Origin: an uncultured Eubacteriales bacterium
Lineage (GTDB): Bacteria; Bacillota; Clostridia; Lachnospirales; Lachnospiraceae
DNA: 64,000 nucleotides
Direction of reading: 5' to 3'
Assembly (NCBI GenBank): GCA_900314885.1
Contig: OMWY01000001.1
Coordinates: forward strand, 248,001 to 312,000
Shown here: piece after piece, positions 56,298 to 64,000 of the stretch
Layout of the letters: every line of letters starts with the position of its first letter
Numbering within the stretch: the first letter of the stretch is position 1
The notes under the pieces: generated by a model
Database searches by the model: none
Seen by the model: the letters and a program-made list of their open reading frames with translations, nothing else
What the model was told of the DNA's origin: nothing
Position numbers and translations under genes: made by a program

Positions 56298-58220
56298 TTG
56301 ACCGGGAAAAATAAACAGCTTACGAGTGCGCAGGTTAGCGCGATTTTGACGGGAAAGAGGCAGAGAACTCCGTCCTCTTTCGATATAACAAGGTATATAT
56401 TCATGATTCCTGTATTCTTTGTGGCGGGAATAGTACCGCTCCTTACGGGGATGGTGCCATATGATTTGGGCCACCTTGGAGAATATCCGTGGCTTGCGGA
56501 TACAGTCCAGAATGACTTCTTCCTGCTCTATAAGGCCTATGCGGTATGGACTGTTGGTATTATTATGGCTGTCATGTTCGCCTTGAAGCTAACTGACGAT
56601 GAGTCGCGCGGCCGTATCAAGGCAGGCAGAAGATGGCTTATTCCACTTGCGGTTTTTGGTGTAATAGCAGTGATTTCAACCATCGCGAGTCCATTTCGAA
56701 AGACGGGATTAAGTCTATTGGGCGGCTTTGAGCATCATGAGAATTTATTCATTCTCCTCTGCTATCTGATGATAGTGATTTATTCATATATAGCGTTGAC
56801 GGATGAGCATGGAGTGAATTTTTTGAAAATCGCCTTTTCCGTACTTACCTGTCTGGAGTCGCTTTTAGGCATTTCTCAGGCAACCGGCCATGACTTCTTC
56901 AATACTGCTGTCGGTAAAATGATTATGGTGCCTGAAAAATACAAGGAAGTGCGCGATACCCTGAAGTTCAACTTTGCGGGATCGGGAAATCATCAGGTCT
57001 ACCTCACCATGTTCAACCCTAACTATGTCGGTGTGTATGCTTCCATGATGCTCCCAATCTGCGCGGTTTTGATATTTACGTCAAACAAGCTATGGAAGAA
57101 AATCTGGTGGGCCCTTATGTTCATAGGAGTTCTTATCAGCGCTGTAGGCTGTGGTTCGAAGACCTTCATGCTCTCTCTCTTTGTGTCGTTTGTTTTCGGT
57201 ATCATTCTTATGCGTAAGACATTAAAGAAGGGATGGCCTGTGCTTGTTGGCGTATTCGCTCTTGCGCTTGTTGCCGGAGGAGTTTATTTTAAGAGGATTA
57301 ACGTTAATCCTGCCCAGTACCTTGTAAATGCCCTTAAGTCTCAGAAAATGGCCCCATGGCTTACGGACGTATCATTTAACAGCGATAATGTAAGGTTTAC
57401 ATATAATGGCAAGGCGGTAACGGTAGTGCTTGAGGATGCCAGCGGGGCTGCAGGTATGACGGTGACCGATGCTGATGGTAATCCACTGACTGTGAGCGTT
57501 GTCGACGCAGTTACCGATGAGGCGGGCAACACCACGCCTGCCCATTATGTGGTCGAGGATGAGGCTCTTAGCCAGCTTTCATTCACGCCATCGCAGTACA
57601 CAAATGATAAAACCGGAGAGACGTTGGAGCTGATGTCGATGAAGCTGCCTACCGGCTATGATATGAAATTTACGAAGACCGACAGCGGGTATTCATATGT
57701 TACAAACGCTATGAAGCTAGATACGCCTGTAAATGCCCCGTCGGTAATATGGACTGATTACCCTGAGGCTTATACGGGTCGAGGCTATATCTGGGGAAGA
57801 ACGATTCCTCTCCTAAAGAAGCATATTGTGTTGGGCGCCGGAGCTGATGCTTTTATGGAAGCTTTTCCTCAGAATGACTATATAGGAGAGCTGAACACAT
57901 ATGAAGGCACCCAGCTCATTTCAAAGCCCCACAATATGTACCTTGAATTGGCTGTAAATGAGGGACTTGTGGCGTTAATTATCGCGATAGCGATACTGAT
58001 AATTTATATTATAGATTCATTCAGGGCGCTCTGGAAGCTTGATCCTCTTGGTGAATTGGCCGGATTTGGCATTGCCCTGTTTCTTGGTGTGATTGGATTC
58101 GCGTTTGCGGCGCTGACAAATGATTCAAGTCTGGTGCACACGCCATTATTTGCGGTAATATTGGGAAGTGGATTTGCTATGAATCATATTTTACGTGATT
58201 CAGCAGCTGGCGAACAGTAG
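56298..58220 (+). CDS. O-antigen ligase / polymerase-like membrane protein
   Basis: This 640-aa protein has about 12 membrane helices and a large extracytoplasmic loop (about 350-500). The Wzy_C-type region is marked by YVGVYASMMLPICAVL, a GSKTFMLSL segment and RGYIWGRTIPLLKKHIVLGAG followed by KPHNMYLELAVNEG. Members join or polymerise surface polysaccharide. Translation starts at TTG (56298), eight bases after GGAGGG. A small membrane protein gene follows. Confidence 0.82.
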   Translation: MTGKNKQLTSAQVSAILTGKRQRTPSSFDITRYIFMIPVFFVAGIVPLLTGMVPYDLGHLGEYPWLADTVQNDFFLLYKAYAVWTVGIIMAVMFALKLTDDESRGRIKAGRRWLIPLAVFGVIAVISTIASPFRKTGLSLLGGFEHHENLFILLCYLMIVIYSYIALTDEHGVNFLKIAFSVLTCLESLLGISQATGHDFFNTAVGKMIMVPEKYKEVRDTLKFNFAGSGNHQVYLTMFNPNYVGVYASMMLPICAVLIFTSNKLWKKIWWALMFIGVLISAVGCGSKTFMLSLFVSFVFGIILMRKTLKKGWPVLVGVFALALVAGGVYFKRINVNPAQYLVNALKSQKMAPWLTDVSFNSDNVRFTYNGKAVTVVLEDASGAAGMTVTDADGNPLTVSVVDAVTDEAGNTTPAHYVVEDEALSQLSFTPSQYTNDKTGETLELMSMKLPTGYDMKFTKTDSGYSYVTNAMKLDTPVNAPSVIWTDYPEAYTGRGYIWGRTIPLLKKHIVLGAGADAFMEAFPQNDYIGELNTYEGTQLISKPHNMYLELAVNEGLVALIIAIAILIIYIIDSFRALWKLDPLGELAGFGIALFLGVIGFAFAALTNDSSLVHTPLFAVILGSGFAMNHILRDSAAGEQ

Positions 58221-58260
58221 TATAAGGAAAATGACAGCAGCGTAAGCGTTGGAGATGAAA

Positions 58261-58830
58261 ATGCAGTCAACGGAACTTATTATTGGAAATTTTTTATTGC
58301 TCCTTACGAGCATACTTTACTCTGTGTGGTGGGGAACGAGCTTCAAGCCACCGGGCGGATATCATGGTTCAAGGAAGGGGACCATTCTCCTTTTAGCCAT
58401 GTTCGGAAGCGGTATAGGAGGCACGATTGTAGCTCTGATTGGAGCTACGAGCGTACCCGAGAGGCATTTTTCTGTCTGGCTTATTTTACTTGTGGGAATT
58501 CTTGTTTATTTTATATTACTCATAATAAGCAGGTTCCTCTTTAACAGGAGAATCACGCCGGAGCTGATAGTCCTCATGGGGATATGCTTTCTTATGGTGG
58601 TTGAAGGAGACGCCCTGTACTCAAACGGGACATTTTCAATCACGGCTATTTTTATCCTTGCGATTGTGCTGGTGATGGTGTTTGTTCTGAACCTCCTATG
58701 CTATATGAATTATTACGTGGTCAGTGAACACGCGGCCTATACCATGGGGCTTGTGCCGCTTATTACCAATACTGTATTTATAGCGGCGATAGATGTTCTG
58801 ATAATATTGTCGTGGAACGGCGTAATATAG
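58261..58830 (+). CDS. Small membrane protein, function unknown
   Basis: This 189-aa protein has six predicted helices and no family I recognise. Aromatic and glycine residues near the start (SVWWGTSFKPPGGYHG) lie between helix 1 and helix 2. I take the ATG at 58261, six bases after GGAG. It starts 40 bases behind the O-antigen-ligase-like gene and may be in the same operon. Confidence 0.6.
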   Translation: MQSTELIIGNFLLLLTSILYSVWWGTSFKPPGGYHGSRKGTILLLAMFGSGIGGTIVALIGATSVPERHFSVWLILLVGILVYFILLIISRFLFNRRITPELIVLMGICFLMVVEGDALYSNGTFSITAIFILAIVLVMVFVLNLLCYMNYYVVSEHAAYTMGLVPLITNTVFIAAIDVLIILSWNGVI

Positions 58831-58850
58831 AAATGTTCTGCAAAATATAC

Positions 58851-58900
58851 TTGACTTATGCGACCTGTTAGTATAAAATCAATATTAGGAATCATTATTG
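58851..58900 (+). promoter_or_regulatory. perR promoter with Per-box-like inverted repeat
   Basis: TTGACT (58851-58856) and TAAAAT (58874-58879) are 17 bases apart. Directly behind, CAATA and TATTG enclose an imperfect inverted repeat (58880-58900) resembling a PerR/Fur box, fitting autoregulation. Confidence 0.6.
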
Positions 58901-58922
58901 TTTTTATGGAACGGAGTTAGAA

Positions 58923-59339
58923 ATGGCGGTCAAGTATTCAAGGCAGCGTGAAGCTATCTGGGACTATATAAAGGGTCGAAAGGACCACCCTACTGCCGAT
59001 ATGGTCTATACCTACGTAAAGAAGGCTTTTCCTAATATAAGCCTTGCTACTGTTTATAGGAACCTCGTTCTCCTAACGGAAATGGGGAAGCTGAGGACTG
59101 TTTATGTCGGAGACGGGACGGTTCACTTTGACCCGGACGTGAGCGATCACGACCATTTTATCTGTAAGAAATGCGGTAAGGTTATAGACGTGCCGGATTA
59201 TTTTGAGAGAGCCAAGGCGGACAATGAGAGCTTCCCAGGCAGAGTGGATGGGAGCTTTACGGTCTTCTATGGCCTGTGCGAGAAGTGCCTCGCTAAGGGA
59301 AACGAAAAGCCTTACGAAAGTAATGGAAGTGATACCTGA
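58923..59339 (+). CDS. perR: Peroxide-responsive repressor, Fur family (PerR-like)
   Basis: This 138-aa regulator has an N-terminal winged helix (ISLATVYRNLVLL) and a C-terminal metal domain. Zinc-site cysteines are CKKCGK and CEKCLA; the HFDPDVSDHDHF stretch gives the His and Asp ligands of the regulatory site used in PerR peroxide sensing. It lies 45 bases before the reverse rubrerythrin gene, a known PerR target in Clostridia, which supports PerR over Fur. Confidence 0.88.
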   Translation: MAVKYSRQREAIWDYIKGRKDHPTADMVYTYVKKAFPNISLATVYRNLVLLTEMGKLRTVYVGDGTVHFDPDVSDHDHFICKKCGKVIDVPDYFERAKADNESFPGRVDGSFTVFYGLCEKCLAKGNEKPYESNGSDT

Positions 59340-59384
59340 TTACAGGTATTTAACATATTATCTCACCAAAGAAAGGGGTCTCAC

Positions 59385-59954
59385 ATGAAGTACAGATGCA
59401 CAGTATGCGGTCACATTTACGATGAAGAGAAGGAGGGCGTTAAGTTCGCTGACCTTCCTGACGATTGGACATGTCCTACCTGCCACCAGCCTAAGAGCAA
59501 GTTTGTTCCTGTTGATGAGTCAAACGACGCCTGGGCAGCAGAGCATGTTATCGGTGTAGCTAAGGATGTTCCTGAGGATATTAAGGCTGACCTTCGCGCT
59601 AACTTCGAGGGCGAATGTTCAGAGGTTGGTATGTATCTTGCCATGAGCAGAGCTGCCATGAGAGAGGGATATCCTGAGATCGGTATGTATTACAGACAGG
59701 CTGCCTTCGAGGAAGCGGATCACGCTTCAAGATTCGCTGAACTCTTAGGAGAGGTTGTATCACCTAGCACGAAGGAGAACCTTGAGGTTCGTGTAGCTGC
59801 TGAGAAGGGTGCTACTGAAGGAAAGACTGACCTTGCTAAGCGCGCTAAGGCTGCTAACCTCGATGCTATCCATGATACGGTTCACGAGATGGCAAGAGAC
59901 GAGGCAAGACACGGCAAGGCATTCGCCGGATTACTCAAGAGATATTTTGATTGA
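59385..59954 (+). CDS. Reverse rubrerythrin
   Basis: This 189-aa protein has an N-terminal rubredoxin domain ([10 protein letters not shown] and CPTCHQPK) and a C-terminal ferritin-like diiron domain with [17 protein letters not shown] and [10 protein letters not shown]. The reversed domain order is that of the hydrogen-peroxide- and oxygen-reducing protein of Clostridium. It detoxifies peroxide in the cytoplasm and probably takes electrons from NADH via a rubredoxin reductase or the fusion encoded at 54421. It is likely controlled by the PerR gene upstream. GAAAGGGG precedes the ATG. Confidence 0.92.
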   Translation: MKYRCTVCGHIYDEEKEGVKFADLPDDWTCPTCHQPKSKFVPVDESNDAWAAEHVIGVAKDVPEDIKADLRANFEGECSEVGMYLAMSRAAMREGYPEIGMYYRQAAFEEADHASRFAELLGEVVSPSTKENLEVRVAAEKGATEGKTDLAKRAKAANLDAIHDTVHEMARDEARHGKAFAGLLKRYFD

Positions 59955-59970
59955 CGTAGAGAGGGCAATG

Positions 59971-60057
59971 TAACCACATACTGTGGTTACTAGTAAGCGC
60001 CCTAAAGGCCGCTTACAACAGTAGGCTACGGCTAAGTAAGCTCCGAAGGAGCTTACA
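59971..60057 (+). repeat. Array of three GTAA...TTAC hairpins in the rubrerythrin 3' region
   Basis: GTAACCACA-TAC-TGTGGTTAC (59971-59991), GTAAGCG-N10-CGCTTAC (59994-60017) and GTAAGCTCC-GAA-GGAGCTTAC (60037-60057) follow one another before the terminator at 60072. Their arms share the same outer bases GTAA and TTAC. Confidence 0.65.
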
Positions 60058-60071
60058 GAATTAATTAAGAG

Positions 60072-60103
60072 AGGGACCCGCCGCGTAGCGGTGGGTCCCT
60101 TTT
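60072..60103. terminator. Terminator after rubrerythrin
   Basis: AGGGACCCGCCGC pairs with GCGGTGGGTCCCT around GTA, followed by TTTTTT. It also lies just after the convergent exporter gene. Confidence 0.9.
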
Positions 60104-62605
60104 TTATTCAACACTCTTTAGTGATTCTATCATATCTATTTTCTTTAATGAGAAGTACATGACAAGGTTTACGGCTACAGCGAAGGCAGCGGTAATTATT
60201 ATGGAATAAATTATGCTGCCAAAGCTCACAGCCGTGCCGAACATCATCTCGTCGGTTTCTACTGTTGACACCACAAAGTGGTGGAGGAAGATTCCGAAGA
60301 TAACTCCGAAAATAATTCCGAATATGGTGAGAATCACATTTTCACGGTAAACGTAGGCAGCTACCTCGCTGTCATAGAAGCCAAGAACCTTTAGAGTAGC
60401 GAGCTCCCTACGGCGTTCCATGATATTTATACTGTTAAGGTTATATAGCACGACGAAGGCTAAGGCCCCTGAGCAGAGAATTAATATTACTATTACCTGA
60501 TTTAATACGGTCACCATGTCATCAATTGATTTGCTCGTCGAGCTTGTAAATGAAAGCCCCGCGCAGGCATTGTAATTTAACAGACACCTTCCAAGGGCTG
60601 TCTCATCTATATCTTCATTTATGTAATTAATTAAATACGAATTATAATTAACTTCTTCACCGAATAAATCCTTATAGTAATCAGGACTCATGAAAATATA
60701 GTGTTCAGTATAATTTTCTATTATGTTATTTATTTTTATATTTTTGTTCCCTGTCCCGGTAATATCCAGCTTGAGGAAATCACCGTCCGTGATTTTAAGC
60801 AGCTTTCCGGCCTTCTCCGTTAAATAAGCGCCATTTTCAGGGAAATCATAAACTCTCCCGCTTTTTCGGTCAGCAAGAGTAATGAAATCATTTATTTTAT
60901 CAGTGTCTGAAGGCACAATCAGATATACGTCAAGCTTGTCCGATTCCGATTTTAGGGTAACCTTCTTCATAAATACCTTTTCAAAATCACTTATATCCTT
61001 GTCACCCTTAAGGACTTTTTCAAGCTCTGCCTTCTCATCGTCGGAAGCATCTGATTTTTCGGCCGCAATCAGGTCATATTTTAAGATGCTGATATATTGC
61101 TTCTCGGCGACAGTAGTAATAGAATCCTTGAGGCCGAAGCCTATAAGGAGAAGGCCCATGCAGCCGCCTATACCTACCACGGTCATGATAAATCTCTTCT
61201 TGTAGCGGGTGAGATTCCTTACGGTTGCCTTCCTTGAAAATGAGAGGCGCTTCCAGATAGGAGTGAGACGCTCCATAAATACCCGCTTGCCTGACTTAGG
61301 TGGTATGGGACGCATAAGGGCAGCCGGAGAGCTCCTTAGAGCTCTTGCGCTTGCGGCGACAGTGGCGATTCCGGCGCTTGCTGCGGCTGCGATCAGAGCG
61401 AGAACCGCCTCGGCCATATCAAAAGGTGTCGCGACTGTAAAGAGGCCTGTATAAACGATCTGATACGATGTGACAACAAGAAGAGGAAGGAATTCTTCAC
61501 CGATTATTATCCCTATTATACTTCCTGTTACGGTTGCGAGCATGGCGTAGCATATGTATTTCATAGCAATTGCGCCATTTTTATATCCTAGGGCCTTAAG
61601 GGTACCCATTTCGGTTCTGCCTTCGTCCACAAGTCTTGTCATTGCCGACAGGCTTACGAGGGCAGCGACGAGGAAGAAAATTACCGGCAGTACATTTCCA
61701 AGATTATCTATACGTCCTGCGTTATCACCATAGGTCTTAACGCAGCTAATTTCTTCGCATTTATCTATATAAAATGTCGGATCGGGAATTTCTTCTTCAG
61801 CCAATTCAGTAGGAATTCCCATTGCGACTAAATTATTTACTAATTCGGATTTACGCCTACTGTTTAAATCATCGGATATTTTTTTTATATCATCGGCGGT
61901 ATCGTTAACAAGAGAATTATATTTGTCTGAAAATCTAGAGAGGCCATCGGTATCAGCTACTCTTATATAGCATTCACTATAGGTGTCAGATTTAAAAATA
62001 TCATCATTAACTACTATAAACGCGTCAAGAGAACCGTCTCCAATTAATGTATTTCCGCGGCCATTGTCCGAAAAATAAGGGAGAGAGCCGGTGCCTGTAA
62101 CGGTGAATTCATTTTCGCTTATGTTGTCAGAAAAATTCTCGTTATTTTCTTCTTTAAATATTATTTTATCGCCAATATTAATATTTCTTTCGCTTGCGAA
62201 ATCGGTGTCAAGAAGGCATTCATTATTATTTACCGGAAGCTTTCCGCTAAGAATATAGGGCTTATTTATTTTTTTAGCATCGGAAATTATACGGAAGCTG
62301 TAGTCGCCGTCGGAAAAGGAGGCGACGGCGTCATAGGTTTTATTTGGAGTTATAGAATCAACATTTTTTATTGCGGAAATGCTTGCTATATCATCACCTG
62401 TAAGGCCTAGCGAGGAATAGGCTTTTATATCCATGAGAGTGGTATCCTTATAGTATTTATCAGCGGATGCGCGCATGGCATTTCCATTCGAACGGAGGCC
62501 GGCGAAAAAAGCGGTCCCTATCAATACGATAAAAAATATGGATATAAATTTTCCGAAGTTCTTTTTTATTTCTCGGAAAAAATCGGTCACAAGCATTTTT
62601 TTCAT
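60104..62605 (-). CDS. FtsX-type ABC transporter permease
   Basis: This 833-aa protein has an N-terminal helix (KKNFGKFISIFFIVLIGTAFFAG), an extracytoplasmic domain, two FtsX-type three-helix cores (about 290-420 and 690-830) and a second extracytoplasmic domain between them. Relatives of about 1100 residues carry a long coiled coil in the first extracytoplasmic domain, which is nearly absent here (TADDIKKISDDLNSRRKSEL only). I take the ATG at 62605; the GTG at 62614 is also in frame. It follows a broken ATPase gene, so the exporter is probably not working unless another ATPase serves it. Confidence 0.85.
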   Translation of the reverse strand: MKKMLVTDFFREIKKNFGKFISIFFIVLIGTAFFAGLRSNGNAMRASADKYYKDTTLMDIKAYSSLGLTGDDIASISAIKNVDSITPNKTYDAVASFSDGDYSFRIISDAKKINKPYILSGKLPVNNNECLLDTDFASERNINIGDKIIFKEENNENFSDNISENEFTVTGTGSLPYFSDNGRGNTLIGDGSLDAFIVVNDDIFKSDTYSECYIRVADTDGLSRFSDKYNSLVNDTADDIKKISDDLNSRRKSELVNNLVAMGIPTELAEEEIPDPTFYIDKCEEISCVKTYGDNAGRIDNLGNVLPVIFFLVAALVSLSAMTRLVDEGRTEMGTLKALGYKNGAIAMKYICYAMLATVTGSIIGIIIGEEFLPLLVVTSYQIVYTGLFTVATPFDMAEAVLALIAAAASAGIATVAASARALRSSPAALMRPIPPKSGKRVFMERLTPIWKRLSFSRKATVRNLTRYKKRFIMTVVGIGGCMGLLLIGFGLKDSITTVAEKQYISILKYDLIAAEKSDASDDEKAELEKVLKGDKDISDFEKVFMKKVTLKSESDKLDVYLIVPSDTDKINDFITLADRKSGRVYDFPENGAYLTEKAGKLLKITDGDFLKLDITGTGNKNIKINNIIENYTEHYIFMSPDYYKDLFGEEVNYNSYLINYINEDIDETALGRCLLNYNACAGLSFTSSTSKSIDDMVTVLNQVIVILILCSGALAFVVLYNLNSINIMERRRELATLKVLGFYDSEVAAYVYRENVILTIFGIIFGVIFGIFLHHFVVSTVETDEMMFGTAVSFGSIIYSIIITAAFAVAVNLVMYFSLKKIDMIESLKSVE

Positions 62606-62607
62606 AT

Positions 62608-63220
62608 TTACCACTCTATTTCTTCGACATTAACAGGAGCTTCATTTATCTCCGTCGAGGATACTTTGCCGTTTTTGATATGGATGACACGGTCTGCCAT
62701 CGGAGTAATCGCTGTGTTGTGGGTAATGACTATTACGGTCATTTTGCGATTCTTGCAGGTATCGTGAAGCAATTTAAGAATGGATTTACCGGTGATATAA
62801 TCGAGGGCTCCTGTGAAAATTATTCATACGATCAGAAAGCCCGACTTCATTTAAAACACTTGCCGCATCCATGGGATTCCTCACGATTTCCGCCGCAAAC
62901 TCAACATTTTCAAGGGCAGTCAGATTCTGCATGAGATTATAGAACTGAAAAACAAAGCCGACATGGTCACGCCTGTAAGCAGTGAGAGCCTTGTTTGACA
63001 GAGAGGAAAGCTCCACGCCGTTAACAACAAGGCTTCCGCCTGTCATCGTGTCCATGCCGCCTAAGATGTTAAGTGCTGTTGTCTTGCCGGCACCGGAAGG
63101 GCCTACGATTTCGGCAAACTCACCTTCATTAACCGAAAATGAGATGCCATCGCAGGCATTGATGCTGACATTTCCCATATGATACGTCTTAACGACGTCT
63201 TTCGCTTCGATGTAAGCCAT
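62608..63220 (-). pseudogene. ABC exporter ATPase lacking its signature and Walker B motifs
   Basis: The first 135 residues are a MacB/LolD-type ATPase with Walker A GPSGAGKTT and VFQFYNLMQNLTALENVEF. After LSDRMNNF the frame goes off (HRSPRLYHR and stop). The rest appears in another frame further on: GALDYITGKSILKLLHDTCKN, then VIVITHNTAITPMADRVIHI and a stop at 62608. About 31 codons are missing between NNF and TGALD, exactly the part that normally has [14 protein letters not shown] and LLCDEPT. Without them ATP cannot be used. The stop lies three bases before the FtsX gene start, as expected for an intact operon. Confidence 0.85.
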
Positions 63221-63223
63221 ATT

Positions 63224-63328
63224 TCACTTTTTCTTCTTCGCGTTCTTTCTCGCGAGTGCTGCTAACTGAGCTGCCATCTGCTTCTGCTTTGCTTCCTTGT
63301 CACTCTTCTTCTTGCCTAACTTGCTCAT
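63224..63328 (-). CDS. 34-residue lysine-rich protein
   Basis: The frame starts at ATG 63328 behind GGAGGTG and encodes a basic, Lys/Ala-rich helix-forming peptide (MSKLGKKKSDKEAKQKQ, ending KKKK). It has its own promoter and ends three bases before the broken ATPase gene. The strong ribosome binding site and promoter suggest it is made; no function is known to me. Confidence 0.6.
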   Translation of the reverse strand: MSKLGKKKSDKEAKQKQMAAQLAALARKNAKKKK

Positions 63329-63362
63329 GCTTTCACCTCCAGTCACATAATAATTCTATTTT

Positions 63363-63391
63363 ATTATACAACAGAAGGGAATATAAGTCAA
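63363..63391 (-). promoter_or_regulatory. Promoter of the lysine-rich protein and exporter genes
   Basis: On the minus strand TTGACT (63386-63391) and TATAAT (63363-63368) are 17 bases apart, directly after the DUF6472-like gene. Confidence 0.65.
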
Positions 63392-63574
63392 CTAGAAGGC
63401 CTGGTGCCTTACGACCTGGTACTCATCCCCATTCCTGTAGAAGGGGCAGGTCTTATATTTCCCTGCGACAACCCTGCCGTAGTCATCCTCATCCATATCC
63501 TTGTCGCAGAAATAAGCCTGCTCCTCATCATCATAGGTATAATTCTCGCATGTATCGCATGCCTGACTTTCCAT
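63392..63574 (-). CDS. Small cysteine-rich protein (DUF6472-like)
   Basis: This 60-aa protein has cysteines in CDTCENY, YFCDKDMDEDDYGR and KTCPFYRNGDEY, a pattern like the DUF6472 family of Clostridia, possibly metal binding. The ATG at 63574 lies one base after the ftsH stop, so the two are probably co-transcribed. Function unknown. Confidence 0.7.
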   Translation of the reverse strand: MESQACDTCENYTYDDEEQAYFCDKDMDEDDYGRVVAGKYKTCPFYRNGDEYQVVRHQAF

Positions 63575-63575
63575 T

Positions 63576-64000
63576 TTACGCCTCACTGCCTTCTGTCGTA
63601 GGAGCCTCACTCGTTGTAAGAGCCTCCTCCTTCGCTTCAAGAATCTTCATAAACTCTTCGCCCGTGATTGTTTCCTTCTCATAGAGGAACTTCGCGATCT
63701 CATCAAGCTTAGGCTTATTTTCCTTTAAAATGTCAAGAGCCTTCTGGTGCTGCTTTTCTACAAGCGCTACAACGGCCTCGTCTATCTTTGTCTGAGTATC
63801 AGGCGAACATGCAAGGCTCGCGTCGCCGCCAAGGTACTGGTTTGTAACCGTCTCAAGAGCAACCATGCCGAAATCATCACTCATACCGTATCTCGTGATC
63901 ATTTCACGGGCAAGCTTGGTCGCCTTCTCTATATCGTTAGACGCGCCGGTTGAAATGCTTCCGAACTCAACCTCCTCAGCCGCGCGGCCACCTGTAAGTG
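63576..64000 (-). CDS. ftsH: ATP-dependent zinc metalloprotease FtsH, C-terminal part
   Basis: The frame enters from the right edge and encodes the FtsH end: LTGGRAAEEVEFGSISTGASNDIEKAT, then LAREMITRYGMSDDFG and the helical tail with YEKETITGEEFMKIL. The final 14 residues are Thr/Glu-rich. FtsH is a membrane-bound protease; the AAA and zinc-site parts lie outside the window. The small cysteine-rich gene follows directly. Confidence 0.95.
   Translation of the reverse strand, partial: LTGGRAAEEVEFGSISTGASNDIEKATKLAREMITRYGMSDDFGMVALETVTNQYLGGDASLACSPDTQTKIDEAVVALVEKQHQKALDILKENKPKLDEIAKFLYEKETITGEEFMKILEAKEEALTTSEAPTTEGSEA

Overview
The window looks like a chromosomal segment of an anaerobic low-to-moderate-GC Firmicute, most likely a Lachnospiraceae-type Clostridium (rumen or gut). 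Grounds: a mannan phosphorolysis set (cellobiose 2-epimerase plus two GH130 phosphorylases), reverse rubrerythrin, a flavin reductase-rubredoxin fusion, a DUF6472-like small protein beside ftsH, a SAM-I (S-box) riboswitch on metK, and sigma-A type promoters that mostly have 17-base spacers. This placement is inference from gene content; no 16S is present.

Layout. 1-3.1 kb: 3' part of a cellobiose 2-epimerase and two GH130 phosphorylases (mannan utilisation). 3.2-12.2 kb: signalling block with a truncated chemotaxis receptor, a 1186-aa protein (ECF-S-like membrane domain, beta-propeller, HD-GYP), a BMP/PnrA-like binding protein overlapping it by 4 bases, a broken response regulator and a hybrid histidine kinase. 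12.2-15.5 kb: ybaK-like gene and metNIQ. 15.5-17.5 kb: heavily eroded stretch (truncated HicA, promoter without a gene, ABC ATPase-TetR chimera, shortened binding protein). 17.7-19.8 kb: flavodoxin, HD protein, alpha/beta hydrolase. 19.8-23 kb: trehalose locus with intact treR and intact control region but broken treP and treC. 23-33.3 kb: dus, amino-acid ABC transporter, riboswitch-metK, purF, heterodimeric ABC exporter. 33.3-42.6 kb: two-component system, trpD, tRNA-Lys, fabG, Ig-like secreted protein, mntP, second amino-acid ABC transporter. 42.6-48.9 kb: toxin-antitoxin remnants, DUF4143 AAA ATPase, and a pair of 7TM EAL proteins, one apparently active and one apparently dead. 49-53.4 kb: argCJBD. 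53.6-64 kb: LuxR regulator, redox proteins, 2-hydroxyacid dehydrogenase, O-antigen-ligase-like protein, PerR and rubrerythrin, FtsX-type ABC exporter with a broken ATPase, and the 3' end of ftsH.

How the genes fit together. Housekeeping and biosynthetic genes (metK, purF, arg, dus, fabG, ftsH) look intact. Accessory genes repeatedly show deletion scars, often inside conserved domains, with promoters or operators left standing. At least eight loci are affected: the chemotaxis receptor, response regulator, hicA, sulfonate/nitrate-type ABC genes, treP, treC, an XRE antitoxin and an exporter ATPase. Either this lineage is losing accessory functions through short deletions, or the assembly carries errors; read mapping would decide. 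The two most interesting possibly functional systems are the S-component/propeller/HD-GYP plus BMP pair (4.1-8.9 kb) and the active/inactive EAL pair (45-48.8 kb), both of which point to c-di-GMP signalling.
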